A stretch of DNA of 64,000 nucleotides from Salinicola halophilus (GTDB lineage: Bacteria; Pseudomonadota; Gammaproteobacteria; Pseudomonadales; Halomonadaceae), in assembly GCF_003206155.1 (NCBI RefSeq), contig NZ_PZJV01000001.1, positions 1,678,937 to 1,742,936 on the forward strand. Direction: 5' to 3'. Both the position numbers and the translations under genes were made by a program. The notes below the pieces were generated by a model. That model saw nothing but the letters and a program-made list of their open reading frames with translations, was not told where the DNA came from and made no database searches. Positions 17,131 through 25,918 of this stretch are shown here, one piece after another (positions within the stretch are counted from its first letter, which is position 1; each line of letters begins with the position of its first letter).

Positions 17131-17547
17131 TTATTCGCCGAGCGTGAGCACGACACGCATGTCGTCGGTCGCCGAGGCGCTGTCGATGTAGCTCAGCGCA
17201 TTGGCGTTATGGGTAATCAGCTGACGCACGTCCGCGGCACTATCGCTCTGCTGAGGCGGCGAGGCCTCGCCGGAGAACACCAGACGCGCCCAGTAGGAGT
17301 TGATCTCGGCCAGATCCTTGTCGACCAGGGCGCGGTAAAAGCGTGCCTTGAGCGTACTCTGATCGATCGGCAGGGCCAGATCGCCGTTGGGCAACTTGCG
17401 GTAGCGCCCCATGAAGATATTGATCGCCTCGCTCCGCGTCAGCGTCGTCACCCCGCTGTCGGGACTGACCACCACCGCAATGTCGGCACTGACGGGGAGC
17501 GCGACCGCAAGCGTCGAGGCGAGTAGAAACGTTCGGACTCGGTTCAT
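17131..17547 (-). CDS. Small PstS-like periplasmic binding protein
   Basis: This 138-residue exported protein has a signal peptide ending ...LPVSADIAVVV. It resembles one lobe of phosphate-type ABC binding proteins: DIAVVVSPDSGVTTLTRSEAI, then FMGRYRKLPNG, and a late NANALSYIDSASATDDMRVVL. At about half the length of PstS it is probably not a transport receptor; in this operon it is better read as a periplasmic partner of the downstream cyclase, comparable in position to YfiR. AGGAA precedes the ATG. The gene is 9 bases after the porin gene and 4 before the cyclase gene. Confidence 0.75.
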   Translation of the reverse strand: MNRVRTFLLASTLAVALPVSADIAVVVSPDSGVTTLTRSEAINIFMGRYRKLPNGDLALPIDQSTLKARFYRALVDKDLAEINSYWARLVFSGEASPPQQSDSAADVRQLITHNANALSYIDSASATDDMRVVLTLGE

Positions 17548-17556
17548 GGCGCGTTC

Positions 17557-18828
17557 CTAGAAGATGAAGTCCAGACCGAGGCTGAAGATCGAACTCCACC
17601 CCCCGTTCCAGTCACTGTCGGTATCGCGCCATAGAAAGCCCGGGCTCTGTGTATCGATACGGTCGAACTGCGCCTTCAGCGCCAGATTGGCGGCGATATC
17701 GTAGCGTGCGCCCACCGAATAGGTCTGCTGATCGATGTCGCTACCGTCGGGGTTGGTGGACGTCGTCTTGACCTTGGAGAACATCACGTAGGGCGTCACC
17801 CGCTCGACGCGATAGCCCACGGAGACGAAACCGGAGTCGATCTGCCCGTCGTGGCGCGTCACCTTGCTGCGATTGACCATCGCCTGCACCGTCACCGGCC
17901 CCCGGTCGTAGAGCGCGCCCAGCGAAAAGAGCGTGATCCGGTCGAAGCCGAAGACATCCCCCAGCACGTTGTTGGCGTCGAGATTGGCGAACGGAATGCT
18001 GTCGATCTGATCGGCGACCGGGCCGCGGAAATCGACGTCCGAATGCACCTGGGTGTAGCTCACGCGAAACCGCCACGGCCCCGTCTCGTAGTCGAGGTTG
18101 CCGCCGTAGACCTGATCGACGTCGAATTCGGCGGACAGCCCCTCGGTGAGATAGATCTCGCTGTCGGAGCGCCCGGCGTAGAGCTTCAAGCGCACCAAGT
18201 CGCTGCCCACCGGCTGCGTGAACGTCACGTCCGCGCCGTCGATGTGCGTCAGCTGCAGCGTGCCGAAGTGATCCACCGGCGGGCGTACCCAGTTGTAGGC
18301 GTAACCGACGTAGCGCGAATCCGCCAGCTGGTAGACGTCCCAGCCCAGCCGCCCCGCGCGAAGCTGCACGGCGGGGTCGGGCCGGTAACGCACGAACGCC
18401 CAGCTCAGCTCCGGCTCGAAATGCCCGGACTCCTGATAGCGACTCAGCCCCTGGACCACCACGTCGAGTTCATCGGTGAAGCGATAGCCGAGCTGCGCGC
18501 CGAGCAGCGTATCGGTCTTGCCGCTCCAGCCCTCGCCTGCGCCCTCGCGCTGACTGATGTCGCGGATGAAGTCGGTGTTCTCCTGATTGCTGTGCACCGC
18601 GGCAAGCGTGCCGAAGCCGCTGAAGGTCAGCCGCTCGTCGCCCAGGGTCTGGCCGAACGCGGCCGACGTCAGCGCGGCTGACAAAAGCGCCCACGCCAAC
18701 AGCCCCGAACCTGTCAGGCGCAGGGCGCCCCACACGACCCCAAAGGGTCGAGCGGGCGCGGCGCGAACATCATCCGCCCGCGCCCGGCCCCATCGCGAAA
18801 TGGGCCGAGCGATACACAGTCGTCTCAT
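17557..18828 (-). CDS. Outer-membrane porin-like beta-barrel protein
   Basis: This precursor of about 423 residues has an N-terminal hydrophobic export segment (SGLLAWALLSAALTSAAFG) followed by a barrel-like protein rich in alternating aromatic and charged strands (LTFSGFGTLAAVHSN, ELSWAFVRYRPDPAVQLRAGRLGWDVYQL) and ending in an aromatic residue (LGLDFIF), the outer-membrane insertion signal. The start at 18828 has GGAG six bases before it; an upstream ATG at 18888 lacks one. It leads an operon with the binding protein and the diguanylate cyclase, repeated in different order at 39-43 kb. Confidence 0.78.
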   Translation of the reverse strand: MRRLCIARPISRWGRARADDVRAAPARPFGVVWGALRLTGSGLLAWALLSAALTSAAFGQTLGDERLTFSGFGTLAAVHSNQENTDFIRDISQREGAGEGWSGKTDTLLGAQLGYRFTDELDVVVQGLSRYQESGHFEPELSWAFVRYRPDPAVQLRAGRLGWDVYQLADSRYVGYAYNWVRPPVDHFGTLQLTHIDGADVTFTQPVGSDLVRLKLYAGRSDSEIYLTEGLSAEFDVDQVYGGNLDYETGPWRFRVSYTQVHSDVDFRGPVADQIDSIPFANLDANNVLGDVFGFDRITLFSLGALYDRGPVTVQAMVNRSKVTRHDGQIDSGFVSVGYRVERVTPYVMFSKVKTTSTNPDGSDIDQQTYSVGARYDIAANLALKAQFDRIDTQSPGFLWRDTDSDWNGGWSSIFSLGLDFIF

Positions 18829-19146
18829 GCGTGTCTCCGGCGCCGATGCCACCAGCGTCGTGAAGAAAAATGGGTTAGCTGGGTTCATTGTCGGCCGCTC
18901 TCTTCGATTCTTAAGCGCACTTCGGCTTGAGTTCGCCAGCCAGCGTCACCATCTGTGTCGATCCACGCAGGCTTTAGCTGGCGAGACGCTTTCCGACAGC
19001 CAGGGGCACCGGCGGTCGGTCGCGCCCGACGTGCTAGACTCAGCGCCTGTTTTTCGACCGGGACTTGGCAACCGTTCGTACGTCATCGCCGTACTCGAGG
19101 TTCCGCTCGACGATTCGTTTCTCCGCACCCAAGGAGCTAGGCACGC
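18829..19146. other. Divergent promoter region
   Basis: This 318-base interval lies between the porin operon (leftward) and the GNAT-nitrilase gene (rightward). No gene or strong stem-loop is visible. CAAGGAGC just before 19147 provides the ribosome-binding site of the rightward gene. Confidence 0.5.
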
Positions 19147-20709
19147 ATGTCCCTGGAAGAACTGCATCTCAATCTGCGTAACCTCGCCTCCGAGGACTAC
19201 CCGCAGCTCAAGCGGCTGATGGACGCCATCTACGACGACATCGGCGGCGCCTGGTCGAAGCTCACCATCGACAAGCTGATCGGCGAGTTTCCCGACGGCC
19301 AGATCCTGATCGAGGACGACGACAAGATCGTCGGCGTCGCGCTCACCGTGCAGGTGGATTACGACCGCTTCTCCAATCCGCACAAGTACGACGAGCTGAT
19401 TGGCCATCGCGAGATCATCCTCAACAACGCCGAGGGCGACGCTCTCTACGGCCTCGACGTGCTGATCGACCCGGCCTACCGCGGCTACCGTCTTGGCCGG
19501 CGTCTCTACGAGGCGCGCAAGGATCTCTGCCGCTCGATGAACCTGCGTGCGATTCTCGCCGGCGGGCGGATTCCCAACTACCACCAGCACGCCAATGAGA
19601 TGGAGCCGAGCGAGTACATCGAGCGGGTCGCGCGCAAGGAGTTCTACGACCCGATCCTCTCGTTCCAGCTCGCCAACGACTTTCTGGTCAAGCGGCTGTT
19701 GAAGAAGTACCTGCCCGAAGACGAGAAATCGATGGGCTACGCCACCCTGCTCGAGTGGAACAACATCCTCTACGAGCCGGCCAGTCTGGTGATCGACACC
19801 CGGCGGACCCAGGTGCGCGTGGGCGCGGTGCAGTGGCAGATGCGCGAATTCGACTCGGTGGAAAAAGTGCTCCAGCAGGTGGAGTTCTACGTCGACGCCA
19901 TCTCCGACTACCAGAGCGACTTCGCCGTCTTCCCGGAGCTGTTTAACACCCCGCTGATGGGCCTGACCGATCAGACCGATCAGGTCGCGGCGATCCAGTT
20001 CCTGGCGAGCTTCACCGAGCGCTTCAAGACCGAGATCTCGCGCATGGCGATCTCCTACAACATCAACATCGTTGCCGGCTCGATGGTCGAGAAAGGCGAG
20101 GACGGCAAGCTCTACAACGTCTCCTACCTCTGCCACCGCGACGGCAACATCGACCGTCAGGCGAAGCTGCACATCACCCCGCAGGAGCGTCGCGACTGGA
20201 TCGTCGAGGGCGGCGACGAGCTGCAGGTGTTCGAGACCGACGCCGGCCGCGTGGGCATCCTGATCTGCTACGACGTCGAGTTCCCGGAGCTGCCGCGCCT
20301 GCTCGCCGAGCAGGACATGGACGTGCTGATCGTACCGTTCTGGACCGACACCAAGAACAGCTATCTACGCGTGCGCCACTGCGCCCAGGCCCGCGCCATC
20401 GAGAACGAGTGCTACGTGGTCGCCTGCGGCAGCGTGGGCAACGTGCCCTCCATCGAGAACCTGGACATCCAGTACGCCCAGTCCTCCGTCTTCTCGCCGT
20501 CGGACTTCGCCTTCCCGCACGACGCGGTGATGTCGGAAACCACGCCGAACACCGAGATGGTGATGTTCTCCGACCTCGACCTGACCAAGCTCAAGCTGGT
20601 GCGTGCCGAAGGCGCCGTCACCAACCTGCGCGACCGCCGGCTGGATCTCTACGACCTGCGCCTGCGCGACTGGTCGTGGAAGTCGGGTAGCCGTCAGGAA
20701 GAGAACTGA
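19147..20709 (+). CDS. GNAT acetyltransferase / carbon-nitrogen hydrolase fusion
   Basis: This 520-residue two-domain protein has a GNAT domain in residues 1-215 (LYGLDVLIDPAYRGYRLGRRLYE is the acetyl-CoA loop) and a nitrilase-superfamily domain in about 225-505. The nitrilase triad is E in FPELFN, K in KLHITPQER and C in ILICYDVEFPE. This fusion is widespread, but its substrate is not established; amide hydrolysis linked to acyl transfer is the simplest reading. The mtfA-like gene follows 3 bases after the stop, so the two are co-transcribed. Confidence 0.9.
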   Translation: MSLEELHLNLRNLASEDYPQLKRLMDAIYDDIGGAWSKLTIDKLIGEFPDGQILIEDDDKIVGVALTVQVDYDRFSNPHKYDELIGHREIILNNAEGDALYGLDVLIDPAYRGYRLGRRLYEARKDLCRSMNLRAILAGGRIPNYHQHANEMEPSEYIERVARKEFYDPILSFQLANDFLVKRLLKKYLPEDEKSMGYATLLEWNNILYEPASLVIDTRRTQVRVGAVQWQMREFDSVEKVLQQVEFYVDAISDYQSDFAVFPELFNTPLMGLTDQTDQVAAIQFLASFTERFKTEISRMAISYNINIVAGSMVEKGEDGKLYNVSYLCHRDGNIDRQAKLHITPQERRDWIVEGGDELQVFETDAGRVGILICYDVEFPELPRLLAEQDMDVLIVPFWTDTKNSYLRVRHCAQARAIENECYVVACGSVGNVPSIENLDIQYAQSSVFSPSDFAFPHDAVMSETTPNTEMVMFSDLDLTKLKLVRAEGAVTNLRDRRLDLYDLRLRDWSWKSGSRQEEN

Positions 20710-20712
20710 GCC

Positions 20713-21531
20713 ATGGGCTGGTGGGGCAGGCTGGGCCGGCGGCGTTCCCATGCGCCGGCCTTCGACCCCGATGTCTGGCGCCCCGTGCGCCAGAGCCTGC
20801 CGCTGCTGGCCGCGCTCACTGACGCCGAGGCCGAACGCCTGGGCTCCCGCGCCTGGGCACTGACCCATCGGCTACGCTGGTCCGCCGCGGGCGAGGTCGA
20901 GTTCGACCTGGCCGCCCAGCTCGCCATCGCCGCCCAGGCGTGCCTGCTGACGCTGGGCTGGAACGACGCCGACGCCGAGGCGGCCTTTGCCAACGTCCAC
21001 GAGATCGTGCTGCTGCCGGACGCCTTTCACCGCCAGGTGGAAGAGATGGACGAGGCCGGCGTCATGCACGAATACACCGACGAGCGCGCCGGCGAGACCT
21101 CCTGGCGCGGCCCGGTGGCGCTCGCCATCCCCGAGATCGAAGAGAGCGGCGACTTCACCGGCTACAACGTCGTGATCCACGAGTTCGCCCACCAGCTCGA
21201 CCTCGGCAACTCCCAAGATGTCGACGGCTTTCCCCCACTTGCCGCCAATAGCGACGTCACTGCCCAGGCGTGGCACCGCGTCTTCACCGCCGTGTGGGAC
21301 GACCTGCAGGCGCACCTCGAACGCGACGAACCCACCCCCATCGACGACTACGCCGCCACCCACTCCGGCGAATGCTTCGCCGTCTGCTGCGAGCTGTTCT
21401 TCACTGCTCCGGATCGGTTGGTTGAGGTGTATCCCGAGCTTTACGACCTGTTGAGAAGGTATTTTGGGCAGGATGTGTTGGGAAGGGTTAAGCGGCAACA
21501 GATAACTGGATTCGATCAGGCGCAAGGTTGA
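20713..21531 (+). CDS. mtfA: MtfA-type zinc-dependent peptidase
   Basis: This 272-residue cytosolic protein of the MtfA family has the zinc motif HEFAHQLD preceded by YNVVI, and the usual N-terminal basic start (MGWWGRLGRRR). MtfA of E. coli binds Mlc and has aminopeptidase activity, but its role outside enterics is unclear. Nucleotide composition begins to drop in the last 100 bases, marking the edge of the accessory island. Confidence 0.88.
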   Translation: MGWWGRLGRRRSHAPAFDPDVWRPVRQSLPLLAALTDAEAERLGSRAWALTHRLRWSAAGEVEFDLAAQLAIAAQACLLTLGWNDADAEAAFANVHEIVLLPDAFHRQVEEMDEAGVMHEYTDERAGETSWRGPVALAIPEIEESGDFTGYNVVIHEFAHQLDLGNSQDVDGFPPLAANSDVTAQAWHRVFTAVWDDLQAHLERDEPTPIDDYAATHSGECFAVCCELFFTAPDRLVEVYPELYDLLRRYFGQDVLGRVKRQQITGFDQAQG

Positions 21532-21881
21532 TCCCGCACGATACTCGTCCTGCCCAGTCTCGGAACCACCGCGCGCCCTGCTACCCTGACTAGCGAATTA
21601 ATATCAAAATCGTTACTTGAAATAGACATTACTTTACATTACAAAGATGGATGACGTGGTGTCGGGTAGTGCTAGTGCAGGGGATAGGCATTTGAAGGCT
21701 AAGGCCGCTTACGACCCAAAGTAGAAATTGACTTTTGCCTACAAAAGCAAGCGTGATGTGGATCTACCGGTAAATCGCCACGCTGCGCCGAGGGCATATC
21801 TGATTGGTTTGAGATCGGGGGCTTGAATTTTGCGTGGGGGCTAAGCGATTATACCGTAATTCAACATGTAAGGAGTAAGTG
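21532..21881. other. AT-rich left edge of the RiPP island
   Basis: This 350-base stretch shows an abrupt loss of the window's GC bias. No gene, tRNA, direct-repeat att site or transposase remnant was recognised. The last 30 bases hold a clear ribosome-binding site (AAGGAG, 21870-21874 plus flank) for the precursor peptide, and AT-rich sequence before it (around 21850, ATTATACCG) may include its -10 element. Confidence 0.5.
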
Positions 21882-22064
21882 ATGTCTTCCGCAGCACATA
21901 AAATTAAAGATTCGACGCCGTCGGCGATCCGATCCAGCCTCGCCAAGGGTCAGAGCACCAACGCCGCTATTCAGCGCTTGCGTTCACGTGCTCTAGCTGA
22001 GTCCGAGACAAGCCAAGTCATCACCAGCTATGATCGCATGCACCACCGCCACAACCGCTCCTGA
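21882..22064 (+). CDS. RiPP precursor peptide, 60 residues
   Basis: This small gene starts at ATG 21882 with AAGGAG seven bases upstream and stops immediately before the maturase gene. Residues 1-45 are leader-like: hydrophilic, helical, no signal peptide. The last 11 residues read Y50-D-R-M-H-H-R-H-N-R-S60. They can be divided into three aromatic-x-Arg triads (YDR, HHR, HNR), the pattern expected for three-residue cyclophane crosslinks made by FxsB/XyeB-type enzymes, with every triad ending in a possible arginase target. I know no named family for it; the assignment rests on size, coupling to the maturase and C-terminal composition. Confidence 0.75.
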   Translation: MSSAAHKIKDSTPSAIRSSLAKGQSTNAAIQRLRSRALAESETSQVITSYDRMHHRHNRS

Positions 22065-24257
22065 GTGACTCGCATGGACGCTGCTAAATTTACTTCCTTT
22101 CTCGTGAAGGTAGCATCGCGATGCAACCTAGATTGCGATTACTGCTATATCTACCAGCATGCGGATCAAAGCTGGCGTTCCATGCCCAAATTTCTGTCTG
22201 TAGAGTATCGTGAAGCTTTCGCTAGGCGACTGGCGGACTATGTCAGTGAAAGTGGCTTAAAACATTGTACTGTGGTTCTCCACGGTGGTGAGCCACTGCT
22301 GGCCGGAGCCCAGACGCTAGCGGATTTCGCAGGGGTTCTGCGTGGCGCCTGCGGTGTCCCAGTTGATGTCAGTATGCAAACCAACGGTTTGCTGCTCGAT
22401 GACCGGGCATTGGCAGTTCTTGCCAATGCTGGTATAGGTATCTCATTGAGCCTCGACGGTCCGAAATCTGCCAACGACAAGCATCGGCTAACCCGTAAAG
22501 GACGATCCAGCTTCGAGGAGACGGAGCAGGCGCTCAAGCGCCTGCAGAATCATCCGGAGGTGTTCGCCGGTGTTATTGCCGTCATTGACGCCTCGACCAG
22601 CCCGGATAAGCTTTTCGAGTACTTCGATAGATTTCAGATACCTCGCCTAGATTTCCTCCTGCCCGATGCGCATTGGCTTCGTAAACCCCCAGGGCGTAAT
22701 CAAGATCCCGGGCTTTATGAGCAGTGGCTGGTTAAAGCCTTTGACGTTTGGCTCGATCATTACGCCCATATCCCACTGCGCACGTTTGAGGCGTTGCTAG
22801 ATGTGTGTGCTGGATTACCGTCGACAACTGATGCGTTCGGCTTCGGTGACGTAAGTCTGTTATCGATAGAAACGGACGGGAGCTACCATGATCTTGATGT
22901 TTTAAAAGTCACGCATGATGGCGCCACTCGTTTGTTTGGTAATGTCCTGGATACCCCGATTGCAGATGTAGCGTGTTCAGCTCCAATTCAAAAGCACAGA
23001 GGTTATCTGCGCAAGGATGGTTTGTCGGTTATTTGCCAATCTTGTGAAATTGTTGATATCTGCGGAGGAGGTTCACTTCCCCATAGATACGGAGAAAATG
23101 GCTTCATCAACCCGACCGTTTACTGCAACGAAATGAAGCGATTGATCGGTCATATCGGCGTCCGTTTGCAAGAACATCTGACTGGGGTAGCAGAGGAAGC
23201 CGACGTAGAGCCTCTGCCGGAGGGATTCGACCTTACCTGCTATGAGCGAGCCGAGACGGCTACAGCATCAATGGCTTGGTTAACTACCGTCGCGGAAGCT
23301 GATGCGGTCACCAGCCTGCGCAGTGCATTAAGCTTGCTTCCTGACAACAAACAGGCACTGCGACTGGCGTCACTGCCTGAAGAGGTGTTCAGCCGGGTAG
23401 CCCTACATCCCGGTACGATCGCATGGTCAAGTGCCATGATTTCTCAGCACCGCGGACAAGTTCTATTTGCAGTAGACGGCAGCACTGTAGACGCCAGCCC
23501 TGCTTATCTTCATCTTCTAGTCGAGCTGGCCGATTCATTTGATGGTGGTCAATTCTTAGATGTGGGACGCGATGATCAGTGGCTTAGAACCCCCTTTGGA
23601 GAGGCCATATTTTTCGAGGAAGCAGAACTGACTGTCGAAGGCCAGGCGCTGGTTAATAGTGCCATGAAAATTATACGAGACTGGCGGCCAGCACTTGCCG
23701 AAGAAATGATGGACGTATGCGGTGCCGTCCAGTTCGTTCGTGACCCGAACGCCAATCCCTACAAAATCGTATCGTTCAGCGACAACTCGGTACCAGGCGC
23801 CTTGTATGTATCGATCTCGCAAGGCAATCGTCTAATCGACCCCTATGACCTCGCAGACTCGCTTATCCATGAGCATCGACATCAGAAGTTGTATCTGCTG
23901 GAGCGCCATACGCCTACAGTAGAGAGAACAGCCGCTCAGGCTCTCGTCGTCTCACCCTGGAGGGAGGATTTACGCCCACCGTCTGGATTACTTCATGCAG
24001 TTTTTGTCTTTGTAGAACTGAGACGATTTTGGATGCATATCCGTGACCGAGGCCCTACCAATATGAACTCACGTGCCGTCAACCAGATCGCCGATACCGA
24101 CAGCAATTTAGAGCAGGCGTTTGCCACACTTAAAGATTGTCCTCTAACAGACGTTGGCCAAGCGATTGTAATGTCACTGAGGCGTGCCGCTGTGGAAGGG
24201 AAACCATTAAATGAGCATGCTACCAATCTCGCTTCCGATCTCACGGTTACCCACTGA
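22065..24257 (+). CDS. Radical SAM/SPASM peptide maturase fused to a HExxH (beta-hydroxylase-type) domain
   Basis: This 730-residue protein has an N-terminal radical SAM domain with CNLDCDYC (C20, C24, C27), HGGEPLLAG and SLDGPKSANDKHR. A SPASM-type region follows with C324, C327, C333 and C354 for auxiliary clusters. The C-terminal third carries HEHRH (602-606) and SPWREDLRPPSGLLHA with H644 as a possible third metal ligand. This matches the FxsB-like family of cyclophane-forming maturases with an attached HExxH domain; relatives of that domain are reported as 2-oxoglutarate-dependent peptide beta-hydroxylases. The GTG start abuts the precursor's stop (an ATG at 22074 is the alternative), indicating translational coupling. 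GC and codon use differ strongly from the flanks. Confidence 0.87.
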   Translation: MTRMDAAKFTSFLVKVASRCNLDCDYCYIYQHADQSWRSMPKFLSVEYREAFARRLADYVSESGLKHCTVVLHGGEPLLAGAQTLADFAGVLRGACGVPVDVSMQTNGLLLDDRALAVLANAGIGISLSLDGPKSANDKHRLTRKGRSSFEETEQALKRLQNHPEVFAGVIAVIDASTSPDKLFEYFDRFQIPRLDFLLPDAHWLRKPPGRNQDPGLYEQWLVKAFDVWLDHYAHIPLRTFEALLDVCAGLPSTTDAFGFGDVSLLSIETDGSYHDLDVLKVTHDGATRLFGNVLDTPIADVACSAPIQKHRGYLRKDGLSVICQSCEIVDICGGGSLPHRYGENGFINPTVYCNEMKRLIGHIGVRLQEHLTGVAEEADVEPLPEGFDLTCYERAETATASMAWLTTVAEADAVTSLRSALSLLPDNKQALRLASLPEEVFSRVALHPGTIAWSSAMISQHRGQVLFAVDGSTVDASPAYLHLLVELADSFDGGQFLDVGRDDQWLRTPFGEAIFFEEAELTVEGQALVNSAMKIIRDWRPALAEEMMDVCGAVQFVRDPNANPYKIVSFSDNSVPGALYVSISQGNRLIDPYDLADSLIHEHRHQKLYLLERHTPTVERTAAQALVVSPWREDLRPPSGLLHAVFVFVELRRFWMHIRDRGPTNMNSRAVNQIADTDSNLEQAFATLKDCPLTDVGQAIVMSLRRAAVEGKPLNEHATNLASDLTVTH

Positions 24258-25227
24258 TCCCTATAAACGGCACGCACAGCTGCGAGATTACTTTTGTGAT
24301 AAAGATGCAGTAGCGTATGTCCAAGATAATCGATGGTTGTTAGAGCTGTATTGGTCAAACGAAGCCGACCGATATGTGGATCCTCGTCTCGATGAAGGTT
24401 TGGCGTGGTGGGGACCTATCGAATATACGGAAATGGCTGTCGCCCGAAAGCGCCGGGGGCGATTGCTATTAACACTCAACGACACATGGACGTTGGAAGG
24501 CTGGAGTCAATGGATTCAGAAGCACCCCGGACGATCGCATATGGATGTTGTGGTACTGCATGTTGATGACCACAGAGATGTTGGATCGCCACGGCTGTTC
24601 CAACAGGAAAAAGGATGGTATGACCCAATTACTGGAAAAATGATGGGACTGGATCAGCCTGATTCCGTGACGTGCGCGATTGAGAGCGGCGCTCTGGGAA
24701 TGGGTAGTTTCCTAACTCCTTTTCTGCATTTCGCCCCGACCGCCGATGTAAGGCATCTGTGCCAAGCCCCTAAATGTGTTACTACGGTGGATTCGGTTAT
24801 TCAGCCTATTCACATAAACGACACGCTACTGGTTCCGTCGATGCAGCGTCCGGCAATCAGGTTGGTACAAGATGCAGCCGGCGTAGGCTCGGGGCGTTAT
24901 CGCTTCACTAATGACTTAGAAGCTTGGCTTGAAGGTGTTGCTCACTGCGGTAAAGACATCTTACTTCACATCGATATGGATTATTTCTGTAATAGATATG
25001 ACGGGGACAGCGATTTCATTGAGAACCCTGGCCCCCTTAGTACGCCTCTTGAGCGTGTCTTGACCCATATTGATGAGTTATCAGGTGCATTGCGGCGACA
25101 TCAGTTAATTAAACGCCTTGTCGATATCACTGTTGCCTTCTCGCCGGGCTTCTTCCCAGCAGAGTTCTGGGCTTCAACCTGTGATCGCTTGTTGATCGGT
25201 CTAGGAGAAGCACCGTGGCACGATTAA
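24211..25227 (+). CDS. UPF0489-family protein, probable peptide arginase
   Basis: This 338-residue protein has two clusters typical of the arginase/ureohydrolase metal site: LHVDDHRD (residues 116-123, compare DAHxD) and HIDMDYF (253-259, compare DxDxxD) followed by DGDSD. The UPF0489 family includes OspR, shown to convert arginine to ornithine inside RiPP precursors. Overlapping the maturase gene by 47 bases, it is well placed to act on the Arg residues of the 60-residue peptide. The enzyme activity is inferred from family and context. ATG 24217 is an alternative start. Confidence 0.72.
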   Translation: MSMLPISLPISRLPTDPYKRHAQLRDYFCDKDAVAYVQDNRWLLELYWSNEADRYVDPRLDEGLAWWGPIEYTEMAVARKRRGRLLLTLNDTWTLEGWSQWIQKHPGRSHMDVVVLHVDDHRDVGSPRLFQQEKGWYDPITGKMMGLDQPDSVTCAIESGALGMGSFLTPFLHFAPTADVRHLCQAPKCVTTVDSVIQPIHINDTLLVPSMQRPAIRLVQDAAGVGSGRYRFTNDLEAWLEGVAHCGKDILLHIDMDYFCNRYDGDSDFIENPGPLSTPLERVLTHIDELSGALRRHQLIKRLVDITVAFSPGFFPAEFWASTCDRLLIGLGEAPWHD

Positions 25228-25721
25228 TTAAAGCTAGCAGGAAGCGGGCCCAGCGAGCGAAGACGTCGAAGCCACCATCCGTAAGAGCCAAGTCCAGATT
25301 GGGGCCGGTAGCATCAAGCAATATTGAACTCGTTCGTACCGCTGGAACTTTGCTTCGGGGAGGAGGGCCAGAGGGAGAAGCATGGATCGTTATGGCGGAA
25401 GGCAAGCGGGCAGGTACCGCTTACATCAACGTTATCGAGGATGCAATCAGAGGGCGACATGCTTCATTCCACGTATTTCTGAATCGACCGAGCCAGGGAA
25501 GGCAGATCGGCCGCAGAGTTTATCAGCTCGGTTGCACTAACAGCCAGCACGAGGTCATCTATGCACACATGCGGAAGTCAAACATCGCATCACGTAACGC
25601 AGCCTTTCATGCAGGCTTCACCAGTGCAACGGCTCCAGAAGATACTCAACTTGTTTTGGTATGGCATCGCCAGCCGCCGCACCCCAGTAATAAGACGGCC
25701 CTAGAGATCAGCGACTCCTGA
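25215..25721 (+). CDS. GNAT-family N-acetyltransferase
   Basis: This 168-residue protein has GNAT features: AYINVIED, the acetyl-CoA loop RPSQGRQIGRRVYQL and the motif KSNIASRNAAFHAGF. A GTG start at 25215 has AGGAG seven bases upstream and overlaps the arginase-like gene by 13 bases, so it belongs to the RiPP operon. A likely job is acetylation of the modified peptide, either at its N-terminus after leader removal or on a newly formed ornithine side chain, or self-protection by acetylation; the sequence cannot decide. The N-terminal 40 residues are very basic. Confidence 0.78.
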   Translation: MARLIKASRKRAQRAKTSKPPSVRAKSRLGPVASSNIELVRTAGTLLRGGGPEGEAWIVMAEGKRAGTAYINVIEDAIRGRHASFHVFLNRPSQGRQIGRRVYQLGCTNSQHEVIYAHMRKSNIASRNAAFHAGFTSATAPEDTQLVLVWHRQPPHPSNKTALEISDS

Positions 25722-25918
25722 CGGCCAGCTACAGGAAAGGGCAGCTGTAATTTGCATCATAGGCTAATTGATTTAAGTGCGCCATCTGGCATCGGCACCA
25801 TTAGACTCAGGGTGGCATCTCGATTCGCGGATTTCGCAAGCCTTCGTTTCATAGTACGTAATAAGGCAACATCTTAGGCAACCGAGAGAAAAGAGCTTGA
25901 AAACGATTAATCTGCAAT

